From positions 47,848,079 through 47,912,078 of the forward strand of contig CM049309.1 of NCBI GenBank assembly GCA_026874595.1: a DNA stretch of 64,000 nt, in the 5' to 3' direction. Positions 38,410 to 49,905 of the stretch are shown piece by piece. Position numbers and translations under genes: made by a program. Position 1 is the first letter of the stretch, and each line of letters starts with the position of its first letter. The stretch is from Sipunculus nudus. Taxonomy: Eukaryota; Annelida; Sipuncula; Golfingiida; Sipunculidae. The notes beneath the pieces were generated by a model that saw nothing but the letters and a program-made list of their open reading frames with translations, ran no database searches and was not told the DNA's origin.

Positions 38410-41400
38410 TCACCTTGGACTGCTGGTATTACTCATAATTACTTGATCTACAAGTTCCATAACCACATCAAAGTCCTCTGGATCTCTTACGTCTAGGTCT
38501 GGCAGTAACGTCTGCAGAAGGCGGGAAGTTTTACGACACAGCTGTTTCACACACTTTCTCGGAGACTGACACAATATGACTTCAATATGGAACCCGTTAT
38601 TGGAAGGGTCCACATTATCCAACTGGTCTGAGACTACAGCAATAATCTGGTCCATCATCCTTTCAACTGAATGTGTATGTTCATGAAAATTGTTTGGGTA
38701 TTCTAAAGCCGGAAAGAGCACTCTGAACAACTGGCACACTTTTTTCCGCAACTTTTCTACTCTACATTGATGTTTTTGATAAGCTTTGACAGGGAATTTT
38801 GGGTATGACATTACTGGTTCATTGTGCAAACAACAGGTGCACATACTGTGCAGTCCTAATAATTTACTTTTGGGTCTGAGATTGTAAGATTCCTCATCAG
38901 GTGTCCCAGTGTCAGTTTGACTTTGTTCACTGGCCCAGTCTGCCGGGCTTTCAATGCCTGACATTTCAGAGCTGCCCTGATCAGCATACATGTGTTTTTG
39001 GCTAATATACTCAAGGTAACTGAAGGCACTCCTGTTCCTTTTCTTGTGCATCATGCAAGGAGCCTCTGAAGAGGTATCAGAAAACTGTGAAGGACTGTCA
39101 TAGAAAAAGTCACTCTCAGTTCTGTCACTATAAAAATCATTGTCTATATGGTGTTTTGGCTGTCTTTTGGATCTGCGCAATGAGGAGCTACCTTTTTGAG
39201 AGTCGCCTGGATCTGTCACCGCAGCATTTGGTATGTAAGCTGGATCCTGTGACACCCTGGTTAGTCCCTCCCTATTTTTCCTTTTACATTTTGGCAGTTT
39301 ATTAACATCTTTTTCTGGCACTACACTGAGATAATCTGGGTCATAGCTACCTATCATAGAGAAAGCTCTCTTTCGTCCTCTTCTGGATTTCTTTTTGCTT
39401 TCTGGATCCTGGTTATCCGTGTTTGGCAATGACAATGTTCTCTTCCTCGGCCTCCCACGCCTTCCCGGCACCTTCTTATGATCACCTGAAGTACTAAGCA
39501 TTTTTGGAGAACTAACATTTTCTTCAGAATCACTTAATACTGAATGATTATTTGGAGGTGAAATCTCGGGTACAACAGGCATTATTTGCTCTTTCTGATT
39601 CTTTAGGCTTCCTGACTTTGGCTTTAGACTCTGCTCTTCTTTTGTACTTTCTGACAAGGCCTCTTTTTTATTTGAGAGGTTAGAGTTGGAACTTGTTAGA
39701 ACAGGACTATATCTGTCTTTCAAAAACTTTGTGAATTCACTGACAAATTCAACCTTGGGTCTTAATGTAAATGAACTTTTATCAGTTTGCTTGTAACTTT
39801 CCACACCATTGTGATAGTCTTCACTCTTAACTGAACGTTCATGGCTCAAAAATCGAACGGTTTCACTGGCCTGAATAATACCACAAGTCCTTCTGGGAAA
39901 CTGATCAGAAATACTGCTTCGCCCATAACTGTCATCTTGTGTATCATTAGAGTCTGATGAGAATGATTCTCTGTTATGAGGTTCATTTTGTAGGTTATTC
40001 TCTTTGTCTTTTGATTCTTTGTCCTTAGCATTTTTACATTCTACTTTCTCCAATAGTGAATTAAGTAATGCCCTGACAACATCGTTTTCATCACTTGATC
40101 TTTGTACTGAGGAAGTACCTCGGTTTTCAGCATCCTTTTCATCAGCATTGGGTTTGTCCTTCAAGTCCTTCCTTCTATTCTGACCAGTGCAAGGGTTGGA
40201 ATCCTGCTGTGGCATTTCATCAGCCGTTTCAACAAAATTTCCATTCTTATCACAAGAATCTATTTCACCTGTTTCCTTTTTGTTTTGGGCATCACTTAAA
40301 GTGTCAGTTCTTTCTGGACACCCCACTGCAGTTTTGCTTACACCTACCTGAAGGTGCTCAGGATTATCACTAGCATCATGGCCCTTGCACTCTGAGCCAT
40401 TTAATCTCAAAAGAACCTCCTCTACATCAGATTTACACACATTTTCCTCTTTCAATGATACATCAGATGTTTGATCCTCTGACTTGTCACTGCTGGCGGT
40501 TTTCAAAATTTCAACAGAACCGTTTTCACTGTTACTGTCTGTTTTACAAGGCAATTTGGCATCTGCTTGATTTTCTCCAGCAGACGTACTCTTTTCTGGC
40601 AATATAAAAATCTGTCCCTCTGCAATGTTCTGAAAATATGATTTTTCAGGTGATTCGCCACTGTCCTCTTCTCTGCTTTTACTGTTATCATCACAAACAG
40701 TTTCATTTATCAGTTTTATGTCCAATGTATTATTACTTACTGGATGATTAGTTTTGTTTTGAGGATTAGAACCTGTACATTCTTTTGATTTATCACTCTT
40801 GCATGCAGCTTCTGAGGTCGGCATTGATTCTATTAGGTCTGGTATTTCAGGTGAGCTGGCTTGACATAAAACATATTCAGTTCTCATTAATGAACTATCA
40901 GGACCTGGTGTCACCTGTGGATCATCTCCAGATTCAGTATATACAGATTCACAGTTGCTACTCTGTGAGGTTTCACTGACATAGCAGTCAAGCTTAGGCA
41001 TTTCCTTATCTTTCACAGTTTTTGAATTCTCATTAATTTCAAAATGTGCCAACACAGGTTCTGCAGTTGCCGTATTAACATCATCAGTCTCTATACACTG
41101 TGGGATATTAAACTGAGGTTCAATACAAGCAATTTCACATTTAGTTTGTTTTCCAGATGATTCTGTACTACTTTCTTTGGTTTGAAAAAAATTCGCTCCT
41201 TTGTTCTTTCCATGCAAATTCACCTTACCCTCATTAGCCGATGATTTAAATTTTTCATTCTCAGGTGTTGGATTACTGGATGCCAACATGGATTCTTGGA
41301 TATCTGGCCGACTCATGCTAATACTTGTAGGACTTTCCCTTAACTTGCATTTTTTACAGGCATTAATTTGTTCCACAGGGATACTGCCTTTTAACTGTGT

Positions 41401-43161
41401 TTTAGTTTGTAATCTGCAAACCTTTATTTTCAACTCAGTCTTTATCTGATATGACTGTTTCTTCTGTGAAATACTTGGATCAGGGGATAGTTTTGTTACC
41501 TGTGACTCACACTGGCCACTCTTTGAAGTTATTACATCTTGCTTTGAAGTTTTCAGTCCTTGTTCCATACACATTACATCTTTTGTCACAGAATTATCGC
41601 TATCAGTCACTTCTAAAGAGCTACACACTATCGACATTGGTTCCAATACAGGTGGATCATCTTTGGAACCACTACTGTTTTTAACATCAAAATATTCACC
41701 CTTATCTGGAGAATTTTCAGCAGCGAGGGGTTTTATCCTCTGTTTACCATTGTCACAATTATCTCCCTTAAAGAAGTTTAAAGTACTTTGTTGAGAATCA
41801 TCCAGAACAGCGATATTAACAGACATGTCTGACTTATATGACAAAGATTTACTTTTCAAGTCTTCCATTTTCTCTGAGCTACAGAAACTGTCACTAAATT
41901 TTTCACCTGCAACCATTTTGTCTGTGGCAGAATCGTTATGTAATACTGTGCTTTTAATATTATCTTTCTCACAGTTCACATTTTCAATATTCATTTCCAT
42001 CATATCCCTACTCTTTTCTGTACTTGTGTTCCTCTCTTCCAGATAAGCCTGTGAGTGATTACTTGTGTCCACTGGCTCATTCCTTTTCAATTCAGAACCT
42101 GTAATGTTTTCACTCTCTGGCAGTATCTCACCCATGTTGGCAGTTTTTCCTGATGTTTGGAATATTGTGATTTCTTCTGTAGAATGATGTACATTTTTTG
42201 ACAGTTCAAAATCATTATTGGTTTTGGCAGGAATATTTGGTGACAACTGGATGTCTGTTATAGGCTTTGTGCATGCTGATCCCTGTGTATCCTTCTGAAC
42301 ACTTTTATCAGTATCTGACAAGTCAAACACTTCCACAACCTTTTTGAGATCTTGGGAAACATCTATAAATGGAATTTTCTCTGTTTCTAATGTAGTTCTT
42401 TCATCATTTGTAGACTGTTTGTCTACAGCAGCACTTTCACTCGATCCTGCAGTCCAACTTTGTTCCAATTTACATTCTGCAGAACTATTGTCCATCGTTT
42501 TCTCTTTGTCCAAACCTGCTAAAGAAGCAGTTGGTGCATCATATTCAAAACAAACTTGAGTATCAGAGGTAGGAACACTTTTAGACTCATTATCAACCAT
42601 TTTTTCACTTTTGTTTTTTGTATCATTTCCAAGATGGCTACCTTGGGAAGTACTTTTGGAAATGTCTACTTCCCGAGCATTAAGCGGATCACAACATGAA
42701 GGCAATGAATCTTGTTCTTCAGAAAATGCTACCACTGGTACATCCTGTGTCTCTGCAAAATGACAGTCATGCGTGCTTTCTTCTTTGGTACGGTTAAATG
42801 CACTGGTACTTGTTTTGCCGGATGCACCAGTCACTGCACAACTTACAGATACACACTGTTGAGTTTTTTCTATGGATGCATCACCTGAAACCTCTTTGAC
42901 TGTAAGGCAGTGGGAATGTTCATCATTTGTATTACATCTCTCTTTATTTGTTTCATGTATAATTGTCTGACTTTTTTCTGTGTCACTCTCTGTTTTGCAG
43001 TCATCAGCCTTACTCCCATGCTCAAGACTAGTATTTTCTGCATACAGACCATGTGACACATTTTTGTAAGTCTGTTCAACAGATTCATCTTTTCCCACAA
43101 AACAGAGTTGGGTTTGAGATGACTCTTCACCTAATTGTTTCACTCCATTTGTTGTTTCCAT
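38410..43161 (-). CDS. Large hydrophilic, probably nuclear protein with AT-hook-like motifs and a duplicated C-terminal helical module (1583 aa, unrecognised)
   Basis: An uninterrupted 1583-codon frame in one exon. The ATG at 43161 is the first after an in-frame TGA (43200-43198) in the same exon. Residues ~1-1180 are Ser/Thr/Lys/Glu/Asp-rich without hydrophobic stretches, so probably disordered. Basic patches PGRRGRPRKR (~1230) and KKKSRRGRKR (~1255) are AT-hook or NLS-like, followed by DPDYLSVVP and DPAYIPNAA. A Cys cluster MCTCC lies at ~1440. The end holds two related helical modules (1468-1510 and 1538-1576) sharing V-x2-L-x-(R)K, L-x2-L-x-P-x-L and DQ-[IV]-I. No signal peptide or membrane helix. 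I do not recognise the family; DNA or chromatin association is inferred from the basic motifs. It is convergent with SMARCA4. Confidence 0.9.
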   Translation of the reverse strand: METTNGVKQLGEESSQTQLCFVGKDESVEQTYKNVSHGLYAENTSLEHGSKADDCKTESDTEKSQTIIHETNKERCNTNDEHSHCLTVKEVSGDASIEKTQQCVSVSCAVTGASGKTSTSAFNRTKEESTHDCHFAETQDVPVVAFSEEQDSLPSCCDPLNAREVDISKSTSQGSHLGNDTKNKSEKMVDNESKSVPTSDTQVCFEYDAPTASLAGLDKEKTMDNSSAECKLEQSWTAGSSESAAVDKQSTNDERTTLETEKIPFIDVSQDLKKVVEVFDLSDTDKSVQKDTQGSACTKPITDIQLSPNIPAKTNNDFELSKNVHHSTEEITIFQTSGKTANMGEILPESENITGSELKRNEPVDTSNHSQAYLEERNTSTEKSRDMMEMNIENVNCEKDNIKSTVLHNDSATDKMVAGEKFSDSFCSSEKMEDLKSKSLSYKSDMSVNIAVLDDSQQSTLNFFKGDNCDNGKQRIKPLAAENSPDKGEYFDVKNSSGSKDDPPVLEPMSIVCSSLEVTDSDNSVTKDVMCMEQGLKTSKQDVITSKSGQCESQVTKLSPDPSISQKKQSYQIKTELKIKVCRLQTKTQLKGSIPVEQINACKKCKLRESPTSISMSRPDIQESMLASSNPTPENEKFKSSANEGKVNLHGKNKGANFFQTKESSTESSGKQTKCEIACIEPQFNIPQCIETDDVNTATAEPVLAHFEINENSKTVKDKEMPKLDCYVSETSQSSNCESVYTESGDDPQVTPGPDSSLMRTEYVLCQASSPEIPDLIESMPTSEAACKSDKSKECTGSNPQNKTNHPVSNNTLDIKLINETVCDDNSKSREEDSGESPEKSYFQNIAEGQIFILPEKSTSAGENQADAKLPCKTDSNSENGSVEILKTASSDKSEDQTSDVSLKEENVCKSDVEEVLLRLNGSECKGHDASDNPEHLQVGVSKTAVGCPERTDTLSDAQNKKETGEIDSCDKNGNFVETADEMPQQDSNPCTGQNRRKDLKDKPNADEKDAENRGTSSVQRSSDENDVVRALLNSLLEKVECKNAKDKESKDKENNLQNEPHNRESFSSDSNDTQDDSYGRSSISDQFPRRTCGIIQASETVRFLSHERSVKSEDYHNGVESYKQTDKSSFTLRPKVEFVSEFTKFLKDRYSPVLTSSNSNLSNKKEALSESTKEEQSLKPKSGSLKNQKEQIMPVVPEISPPNNHSVLSDSEENVSSPKMLSTSGDHKKVPGRRGRPRKRTLSLPNTDNQDPESKKKSRRGRKRAFSMIGSYDPDYLSVVPEKDVNKLPKCKRKNREGLTRVSQDPAYIPNAAVTDPGDSQKGSSSLRRSKRQPKHHIDNDFYSDRTESDFFYDSPSQFSDTSSEAPCMMHKKRNRSAFSYLEYISQKHMYADQGSSEMSGIESPADWASEQSQTDTGTPDEESYNLRPKSKLLGLHSMCTCCLHNEPVMSYPKFPVKAYQKHQCRVEKLRKKVCQLFRVLFPALEYPNNFHEHTHSVERMMDQIIAVVSDQLDNVDPSNNGFHIEVILCQSPRKCVKQLCRKTSRLLQTLLPDLDVRDPEDFDVVMELVDQVIMSNTSSPR

Positions 43162-43206
43162 AATGACACCTTGACACCATTTGAATGCGGTTAATGCTCA
43201 GGCTAC
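43162..43206 (-). other. 5' UTR part of the coding exon and its splice acceptor
   Basis: The minus strand reads TTTATTTTGCAG|GTAGCC with the exon starting at 43206, then 45 bases with an in-frame TGA before the ATG. At least one upstream non-coding exon is therefore expected at higher coordinates. Confidence 0.65.
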
Positions 43207-45580
43207 CTGCAAAATAAACAAAATTAAATTAGCTGTGCAGTTGCAGATTATTAGCAAGTAAATGATTACTGGAAGTAAGCCTGTATCTATAACTATCTAA
43301 TCTATTAAATAAATCTATTAAATATTAAATTTTCACTCATCCTGAATAAACACTTGTGGGGGATCAAAATTTTCAGGAAACGATTGCATGAATTATCCTG
43401 AAAATTCTACATTACAGAACTATTCTTTATATACTTTTTTATTTGGGCTTTGAGGAAGGTAAAGATTAACTGAACAAGTCACCGGGAATAACTGTACAAA
43501 CTGTACTCTAAACTGTATATTGAGGTAGGTCAGATGTACTTTGAACAGGTCCATGTCCAGGGACCTGAATGAAAGCATATATAATATTTGTCCCCTGCTC
43601 TGTGGTGGACAGTGATTTTGATTTATCTGTCTGTTTGTCTGTCCTTCAGGTTTATTTGTTACTGTGCGATAAATTTCCTAAATTTTATCCCATTTCATTC
43701 AAATTTGGGTCAGTGATTGCTCTCATGCATACCTTGGTTGGGATTTGTTCCTATCTGAAAAATAATTCTCTCAAGCTAAAAAACAAAATTATCAAATTTT
43801 GGTCCAATTTCTCAATTTGTCTTAAGTTTTCATGTTAGCTTGCAGATTTCTCCACATGTCGTAGTAGATTTTGGTCCTATTTCTCAATGTGTTTTAGTTT
43901 TTTTTGTCTGCCAGCAGATGTCTCCACATGTCATAGTGCATCTGTTTAAGTTTTCATGTGCCCTCAAAATTTTCTCCACATGTCATAATTTTGGTTGCTT
44001 ATCAAGCATGAAAGACAACTAGATCCCAAAGCGGAGGACATTAATTCCATGAATTTGCTTGTTCATAGCAGTTGTTGCATGGATTGTCCTGACACATGGT
44101 GTGCACATTAATCTTTGACATAATAAGATCCAGATGAACAATACCAGAGAAGCCAATTTCAATTTCTTTCATTGTACAGTGTATTAATATTAAAATGACT
44201 ATATCAGGCATGTCACAGATTGAGCTCTGCAGTCAAAAGGTTAATATGATCATTAAACTGTCAAATAATGAATATTATAAAATGCACTGGTTAAATATAA
44301 CAAATGACTGATCTGCTCATCAGAATGTAGTGGACACAGTTGCAAAATTTATATTACAGAGGCCAAGCAAAATCCACCTAAATATTTCATCTAAATATAA
44401 AATTTAACAGGATATATTCAGTTTAACTGTATAGACTGTGCAGAATATTGGTGTGCTTACGGATGGGCACAATTTTGTTTTGCAATCTGGGGGTTGGGGG
44501 GGGGGGTGGGGGGTGGGGGGGGGGGGGGGGGAGGCCGACAATAAACATTGGGGCAATTTGCTTGGGGACTTATCCTCCTTTTCAAATATCCCCCCATATC
44601 ATGGTATTACAGAGGATAATTAATATTCTTGGGGAACCTTCAGTACAAGTTCTCATTTGATACCTTGAAAATAACATGAAATATCTCATTTCTATACTGT
44701 ATAGCTGGGGTCAATAATGTTGTTGAAACGAGAATCTTGTCAAATTAACACATCCCGATGCCATCACTTTTAAAAGTTCCCTGTCAGAAACTCTTGGGGA
44801 AAATCAAGTTACCAACTGAATCAATAATTACACATTTTTGTTAATATAATTGGTGACCTAGAATGAAAGGAACACATTTTAGGGGGATTTAAACCCTTAT
44901 TAATCACAGTTCTTCCCCTATTCCAAAAATATATTTCTTTAGGTTTTATGAGCTGAATTTTCATTTAAAAAAGGACATTCTTTTATATTCAAGATGTGTC
45001 AGATTTAATAATGTGTTGGTTGCCCCCCCCCCCCTTTCAGTTGAAAGTGGGGAAAGGAATTGTCCTTACATCCTGTTTGCCACCACATGGCTCCCATACT
45101 AATGAATCACTAATTGCTCGAAACATCCCTTGTACCTGCAATGTCATTGCACGCAGTATTATGGAGGTTTAGTTCTGAAATCTGTCTGCAGTAAAGAATG
45201 CATATTTTGTGATATATACCAATTACTGTTTGCAACAAGTGATTAACATCAATTCTCTCTTGAAATAGAGCTTAAATATATACGCATTACTCATGTGACA
45301 TATACCCATTTCCGTGCAACTCATGTTACGTTACTCACGTTACACATTAGAAAAAGCTTCAAAATTTAGAAAAGCAGACACATTTTTTTTTGTACACAAA
45401 CATATAAAGCACCACATGCAAATATGACACGGGAGTTACAGCAGACATGGCTTTTAAGTGAAGAAAAATTTCCTTCCTCTGCATACCACTCTCATTAAGA
45501 ACAGGGAAATTGCAAAATGAACGCATCGCCACCGAAAAAATTCTTCATTCTTTTAAACTTTAAATTTATATGTTCTTGTG
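43207..45580. other. Probable 5' intron of the minus-strand gene; repeats only
   Basis: Includes a diverged three-copy ~85 bp tandem repeat at 43795-43995 (CTCCACATGTC at about 43851, 43923 and 43974) and a G-rich tract at 44489-44531. No exon was recognised. Confidence 0.5.
43795..43995. repeat. Diverged ~80 bp tandem repeat, three copies
   Basis: Each copy has TTTCTC, TTTAAGTTTTCATG or similar, and CTCCACATGTCRTA. Part of a degraded repeat. Confidence 0.6.
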
Positions 45581-45858
45581 TCTTGAAAAATGCTTCAAGG
45601 TCATCCATGTTCCAACTTGACCTAGCGCTTGATAAGGTGCATTTATGTTGCAGGTTGGCTGACTGTACCTCAAATTCTTGTTGAGTAATTGTGTTAACAT
45701 CATTTTTATCATTATCACTGCTTTGACCTTGAAAAATGCTTCAAGATCGCCTGTCCAACTTGACCTAGCCCTTTGAATAGGTGCAGGTTTGGTGACTGTA
45801 CTTCAAATTTTTTTTGAGTAATTGTGTTAACATCATTTTAGCATTATCACCACGGTGA
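45581..45858. repeat. Two-copy ~146 bp tandem repeat
   Basis: CTTGAAAAATGCTTCAAG starts at 45582 and 45728. Both copies continue with CCAACTTGACCTAG and GAGTAATTGTGTTAACATCA. The second runs into the minus-strand Helitron-like repeat. Confidence 0.8.
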
Positions 45859-46088
45859 CCTGATTATAGGTGGTGCCACCTGTGTGGTGAGGAAAGGTCA
45901 GAGGTCAACCCAAAATGAGGGTGCAGCAGTTCACATTTGACCTGATCATAATTCTGAGTTTTGTAAAATTCTGTCCGTTGGTTACAAAAGAGTTCTCCAG
46001 AAACCCTTGTGGCGGGGGCAGCTGTGTAGCTGGTGGCGGGGGGGCTAAAAAATGTATTGTCCGCAAAACTGGGTTTTGGCGGATACAA
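45859..46088 (-). mobile_element. 5' end of a TTGTATCCGC-type Helitron-like element
   Basis: On the minus strand the sequence starts TTGTATCCGCCAAAACC (from 46088), closely matching the left end at 4795, with the partner TTTTGCGGA hairpin. GGTGGTGCCACC and AGGTCAGAGGTCA (45895-45907) follow. The 3' end was not found; the two 146 bp repeats may be its core. Confidence 0.55.
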
Positions 46089-47181
46089 TTATGACACAAA
46101 AAATCTGATGCCCAACTCCAAAATCTAATATTGATTTGACTCAAATCTGAGCACAGACAACAAACTGAAACAGAACCCAGGGCTCAGATATGTTCAATGC
46201 ACATCATCATCAACTTTAATTCAGACAACAAGTGACCTGTGCACCAAGACGGTGATGATCCTCATCTGAACCTGACACAGTACTAGGGGCTTGGCAGATA
46301 CAAGTATATTTAGGTCCCAATGATCTGATTTGGACCTAAATAGAGGAATATAAAATTTAAAACCATGATGCAAAGGCTAAAGTGTAAATACTTCATGTTC
46401 TGCATACAAACAAGTGGAGATAGTTTGTCTGGCTAACAGAAAGATCAATACAGTACACAACACAAGTGAACTTAGATCGGAGGTTGCTGATTGACCTTAT
46501 TGGATTCCTAACAGGTATAAAATTTGTTAGTACACATCCTTCCATAGGGATCAATCATTATGTGGGATTTAAACCAATAAACTGAATGTTTTTTTAGGCT
46601 GACTTCCAGGTTGCTCAAAATCAGGGTTTGCTGAATGTCAGTGATCTAATTTGAGATTTCCCCCAAGGACCTTCCTGGATATTAATTTTGAAGTTTCTAG
46701 GTCTAACACTTACCACTGGTATCCTTTGATGGACAATCAGACAGCTGTACATACAGACAACAGACAATGGCCTGTATCTTCTGAATAATCTTCAGCTCAG
46801 ATGAGTTTCTCACTGACTGAAGATGTTTTAAGCTCATAGAGCAACTCAAGTTTAGAAACACAGCCCTAGGCGCTCCTTAAGCTAAATGAGTTTAAACTTG
46901 CTTGGCTCAAAACTGATGTCACTACATCCCTCTGAACCTGAAACCTCATTGTTGATCAGCTGAACTGTAAATTCATTGGCTAATTTCAACCACACAATGA
47001 TACATGATAACCTCAGCAAGAGTATCCTGGTACATAGACAGCAATCTGTCCATATAAAAAGGTGAGGTATTCTTGATAGCACTAAACAAGTCACCATCGT
47101 CTTAATGTTAGCAAATGTGTTTGCTCTATCAATCAGAGAATCACCCATGGAAAGCTATATCTGCCTGCATCACAGAATCAG
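46089..47181. other. Intronic/intergenic, nothing recognised
   Basis: No open frame of significance and no repeat I could define. Confidence 0.5.
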
Positions 47182-47380
47182 AAGCGGATCCAGGGGGGGG
47201 GGGGGGTCCAGACCCCCCCCTGTTTTTCATCAGAAACCATGTTTTTTTTAAGGGCTTCAGACAAACTTTTGCTGCCTGGACCCCCCCCCCTTTTTCAGAC
47301 CTGAGGACCTCTTTTTTAGGGTTTCCATTTCTCCTCCTGGGTTGGACCCCCCCTTTTCCTAAAACCTGGATCCGCCCCTG
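47182..47380. mobile_element. Small MITE with GCGGATCCAGG/CCTGGATCCGC ends and poly-G/C
   Basis: The ends are an 11 bp perfect inverted repeat. Just inside lie a poly-G run (left) and several poly-C runs; the arms are broadly palindromic (GGTCCAGACCCCC and TTGGACCCCC). Fragments of the same family lie at 60926 (GGGGCGGATCTAG plus poly-G) and 63384-63446. Confidence 0.65.
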
Positions 47381-47726
47381 TGAATGCATGGCTGCTGGCA
47401 GACATTCTATCTATTTTGAGATACATTAAATAGTGCCTAATACTATTACTATAAGCACTGGCCTATTAAATAATTTATGACTGCAATTACCATTATTTTA
47501 ACTGATCATCAAGACTGTTACTGGTACTTAGTGGCAACCATTACTTACTAACTATCGAGTTAATGAATGAAAACAATTTTCAAAATTTACTCCCACAAAT
47601 TAATTATCTCATGAGAAGACGTACTGAATCACATTTACACTTACTTTGTTACGTAACTAGGCCAAGAGAATATTTGTTAAATTAATTATTTTCACTGTGA
47701 GCTGATTACTTTGAAACTAAATAGAA
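47381..47726. other. Nothing recognised
   Basis: AT-rich spacer between the MITE and the nested Helitron-like element. Confidence 0.4.
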
Positions 47727-48897
47727 CAAGAATTTCTTGGCACTGCAGACAACCCCCCCCCCCTTAAAAAATAGGCCCCCCCCCCCCATCTTCAGCAGCA
47801 TATACTGACACTTGACAAGCGACCATGGTTTCTTCCATCTATCAATTAGAGAAACAATATTTTTCACCAAATATGGAAATATTCAAGGTAAAGGCCACTC
47901 TCATAGGAGAGGTCATGATCCCAATTAAAATACATGTCATTCCATAACCTATATCTATGTATGTGTCACAGGACAAACTCCGATCCAGTAGAATCGTCGA
48001 TCCTACCAGGACAAAGTCCGATCGGACTTTCTACTAGGAGACACTCTGATCAGACTTTCTACTAGTAGGATCAGCGATTCTACTAGGACAAACTCTGATA
48101 ATAGCCTCTACTAGGACAAACTCCGATCAACCAGAGACCACAACATAATTAGACTTTCTACTAGTAGAATCGGCGCTTCTACTAGGACAAACTCTGATCG
48201 TAGTCTCTACTGGGACAAACTCTGATCGTAGTCTCTACAAGGAGAAACTTACCATAATTTATCTAATTTCTGAAACCTGAGATTAAAAAGGGACCCATGG
48301 GTCACGGCGCTCAGCTGTAATATATGATAAAAAATATGATTTTGAAATGAGGCACATGCTGGTTTTGTGTGGTAATAAATATAAGCTGTATTATGAGTTG
48401 TTGGTGTTTCGCTTATGTATGATTTTGATAGTTTCTTTGGAGACAGGGAAGAGATTGATTTCATTTATTTTATTAACAAATTGAGTGCTATTGTCATACA
48501 GATTTTGACTTGGCCATATAACTGATAGGCAGCACATATAAATTAAGAGTTTTACTATTTATTAAAATTTAATAACAAATATTGTGTCAAATATAATTTT
48601 TATTAAAAATAATAAGAGAATCATGATTTTTTTTAAATAAAATATAACTGAAATGATTATTAAAATAATATTATAGAATATATTCATGAATGCATTCATG
48701 AATACATTTTGAAAGTATTTGCACTGGTATTCAAACACTTATATTTTTACCTGAATTCCCATTCTTATGCAAGAAATTTTATAATGGAGTACATATTCAT
48801 ATTCATATTCAAATACATTTGCAAAGTATTCGCACCATGTCTGGTATTTATTCAGTTTTAGCCAAACAATGCTGTTGAGAATCCAAAATATAAACAA

Positions 48898-49312
48898 AGG
48901 ACCCATGGGTCACAGCGCCCAGCTTAAGTTTGAAATCTTTGCAAATGCAAAATATGAAAAATATTCTATTGTAATGTTTTTCATTTATATAAGCATATGA
49001 GAAGCTAAGAGGAAAGGGGCCCTCCTACTTGGTTATAGTAAAGTTCTAAATATATGATTGCAAACTAATACTCTGACAAGACTGTCATGAAGAAAAACAG
49101 TAAAAGTTTTGAGATACTTTGATGCATATAAAAAATTTACAGACGGACAGGCAAGTGGATAGAATGGACTAATACCTTTATTTCACTTTCAAGGGAATAA
49201 TGCATTTAAGTTTATATATAAGCTAATTTTTTTGGCATATCCACTTTTTCCATTAATAGTTTTTATCCGATTCATTTTTTATTAACAAATTATAGTCAGC
49301 TGAGCTAAAAAT
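48898..49312. mobile_element. GGGACCC...CAGCTGAGCT repeat family, short copy
   Basis: About 415 bp from AGGACCCATGGGTCACAGCG to GTCAGCTGAGCTAAAAA. The first ~330 bases match 34599-34930, including GAGAAGCTAAGAGGAAAGGG and CCTCCTA. A second start of the family lies just upstream at 48289. Confidence 0.6.
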
Positions 49313-49494
49313 GAATAAAACACAGTAATATTTTAACAAAATGATTTATTTATGTATTTGAAAAAAATAAAGAAAAATAAATACAAGCACATATGACAAA
49401 ACACAATATCCTACGATTATATATACAAGTCACAGATATACATCTAAATGTTTCATTCAAACTTATTCATACAATTTTATTTGATAAAAAAAAT

Positions 49495-49905
49495 TACACA
49501 TATAAGCACAAGCACATGTAAGCACAAACTGTTTATCTACTTGTATATATGTAAAATTCCTGAATATTGATCTAAAATATTTCATTCACATCCTGTCTTA
49601 AATTCACAGCAAAAAAATGCAATATATACATCCACCTGTACTTATGTTTATCAATTAAACCACTGATACAGAATGTGGGTATTTTCAAATAGATCTTGGA
49701 TTCTCAGAAATACACATCCCTTGGTTAAGTACAATTCATACAAGTTCATATTCTAAAAAATACAAATAAAAGCACAAGCACATATAAGCACAAACTGTTT
49801 ATCTACTTGTATATATGTAAAATCCCTAATTTAAGGATAGATCTAAAATATTTCATTCACATCCTGTCCTAAAATCACAGAGAAAAATTGCAATATATAC
49901 ATCCA
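49495..49905 (+). repeat. Two-copy ~160 bp direct repeat
   Basis: Both copies read AGCACAAACTGTTTATCTAC, TTGTATATATGTAAAAT, then ATTTCATTCACATCCTGTC and GCAATATATACATCCA. They start near 49500 and 49755, inside the TIR transposon. Confidence 0.8.

Noticed and set aside
47115-47429. Frames of 104 and 82 codons over the MITE at 47182
   Set aside because: Gly/Pro runs come from poly-G/poly-C tracts of the element.
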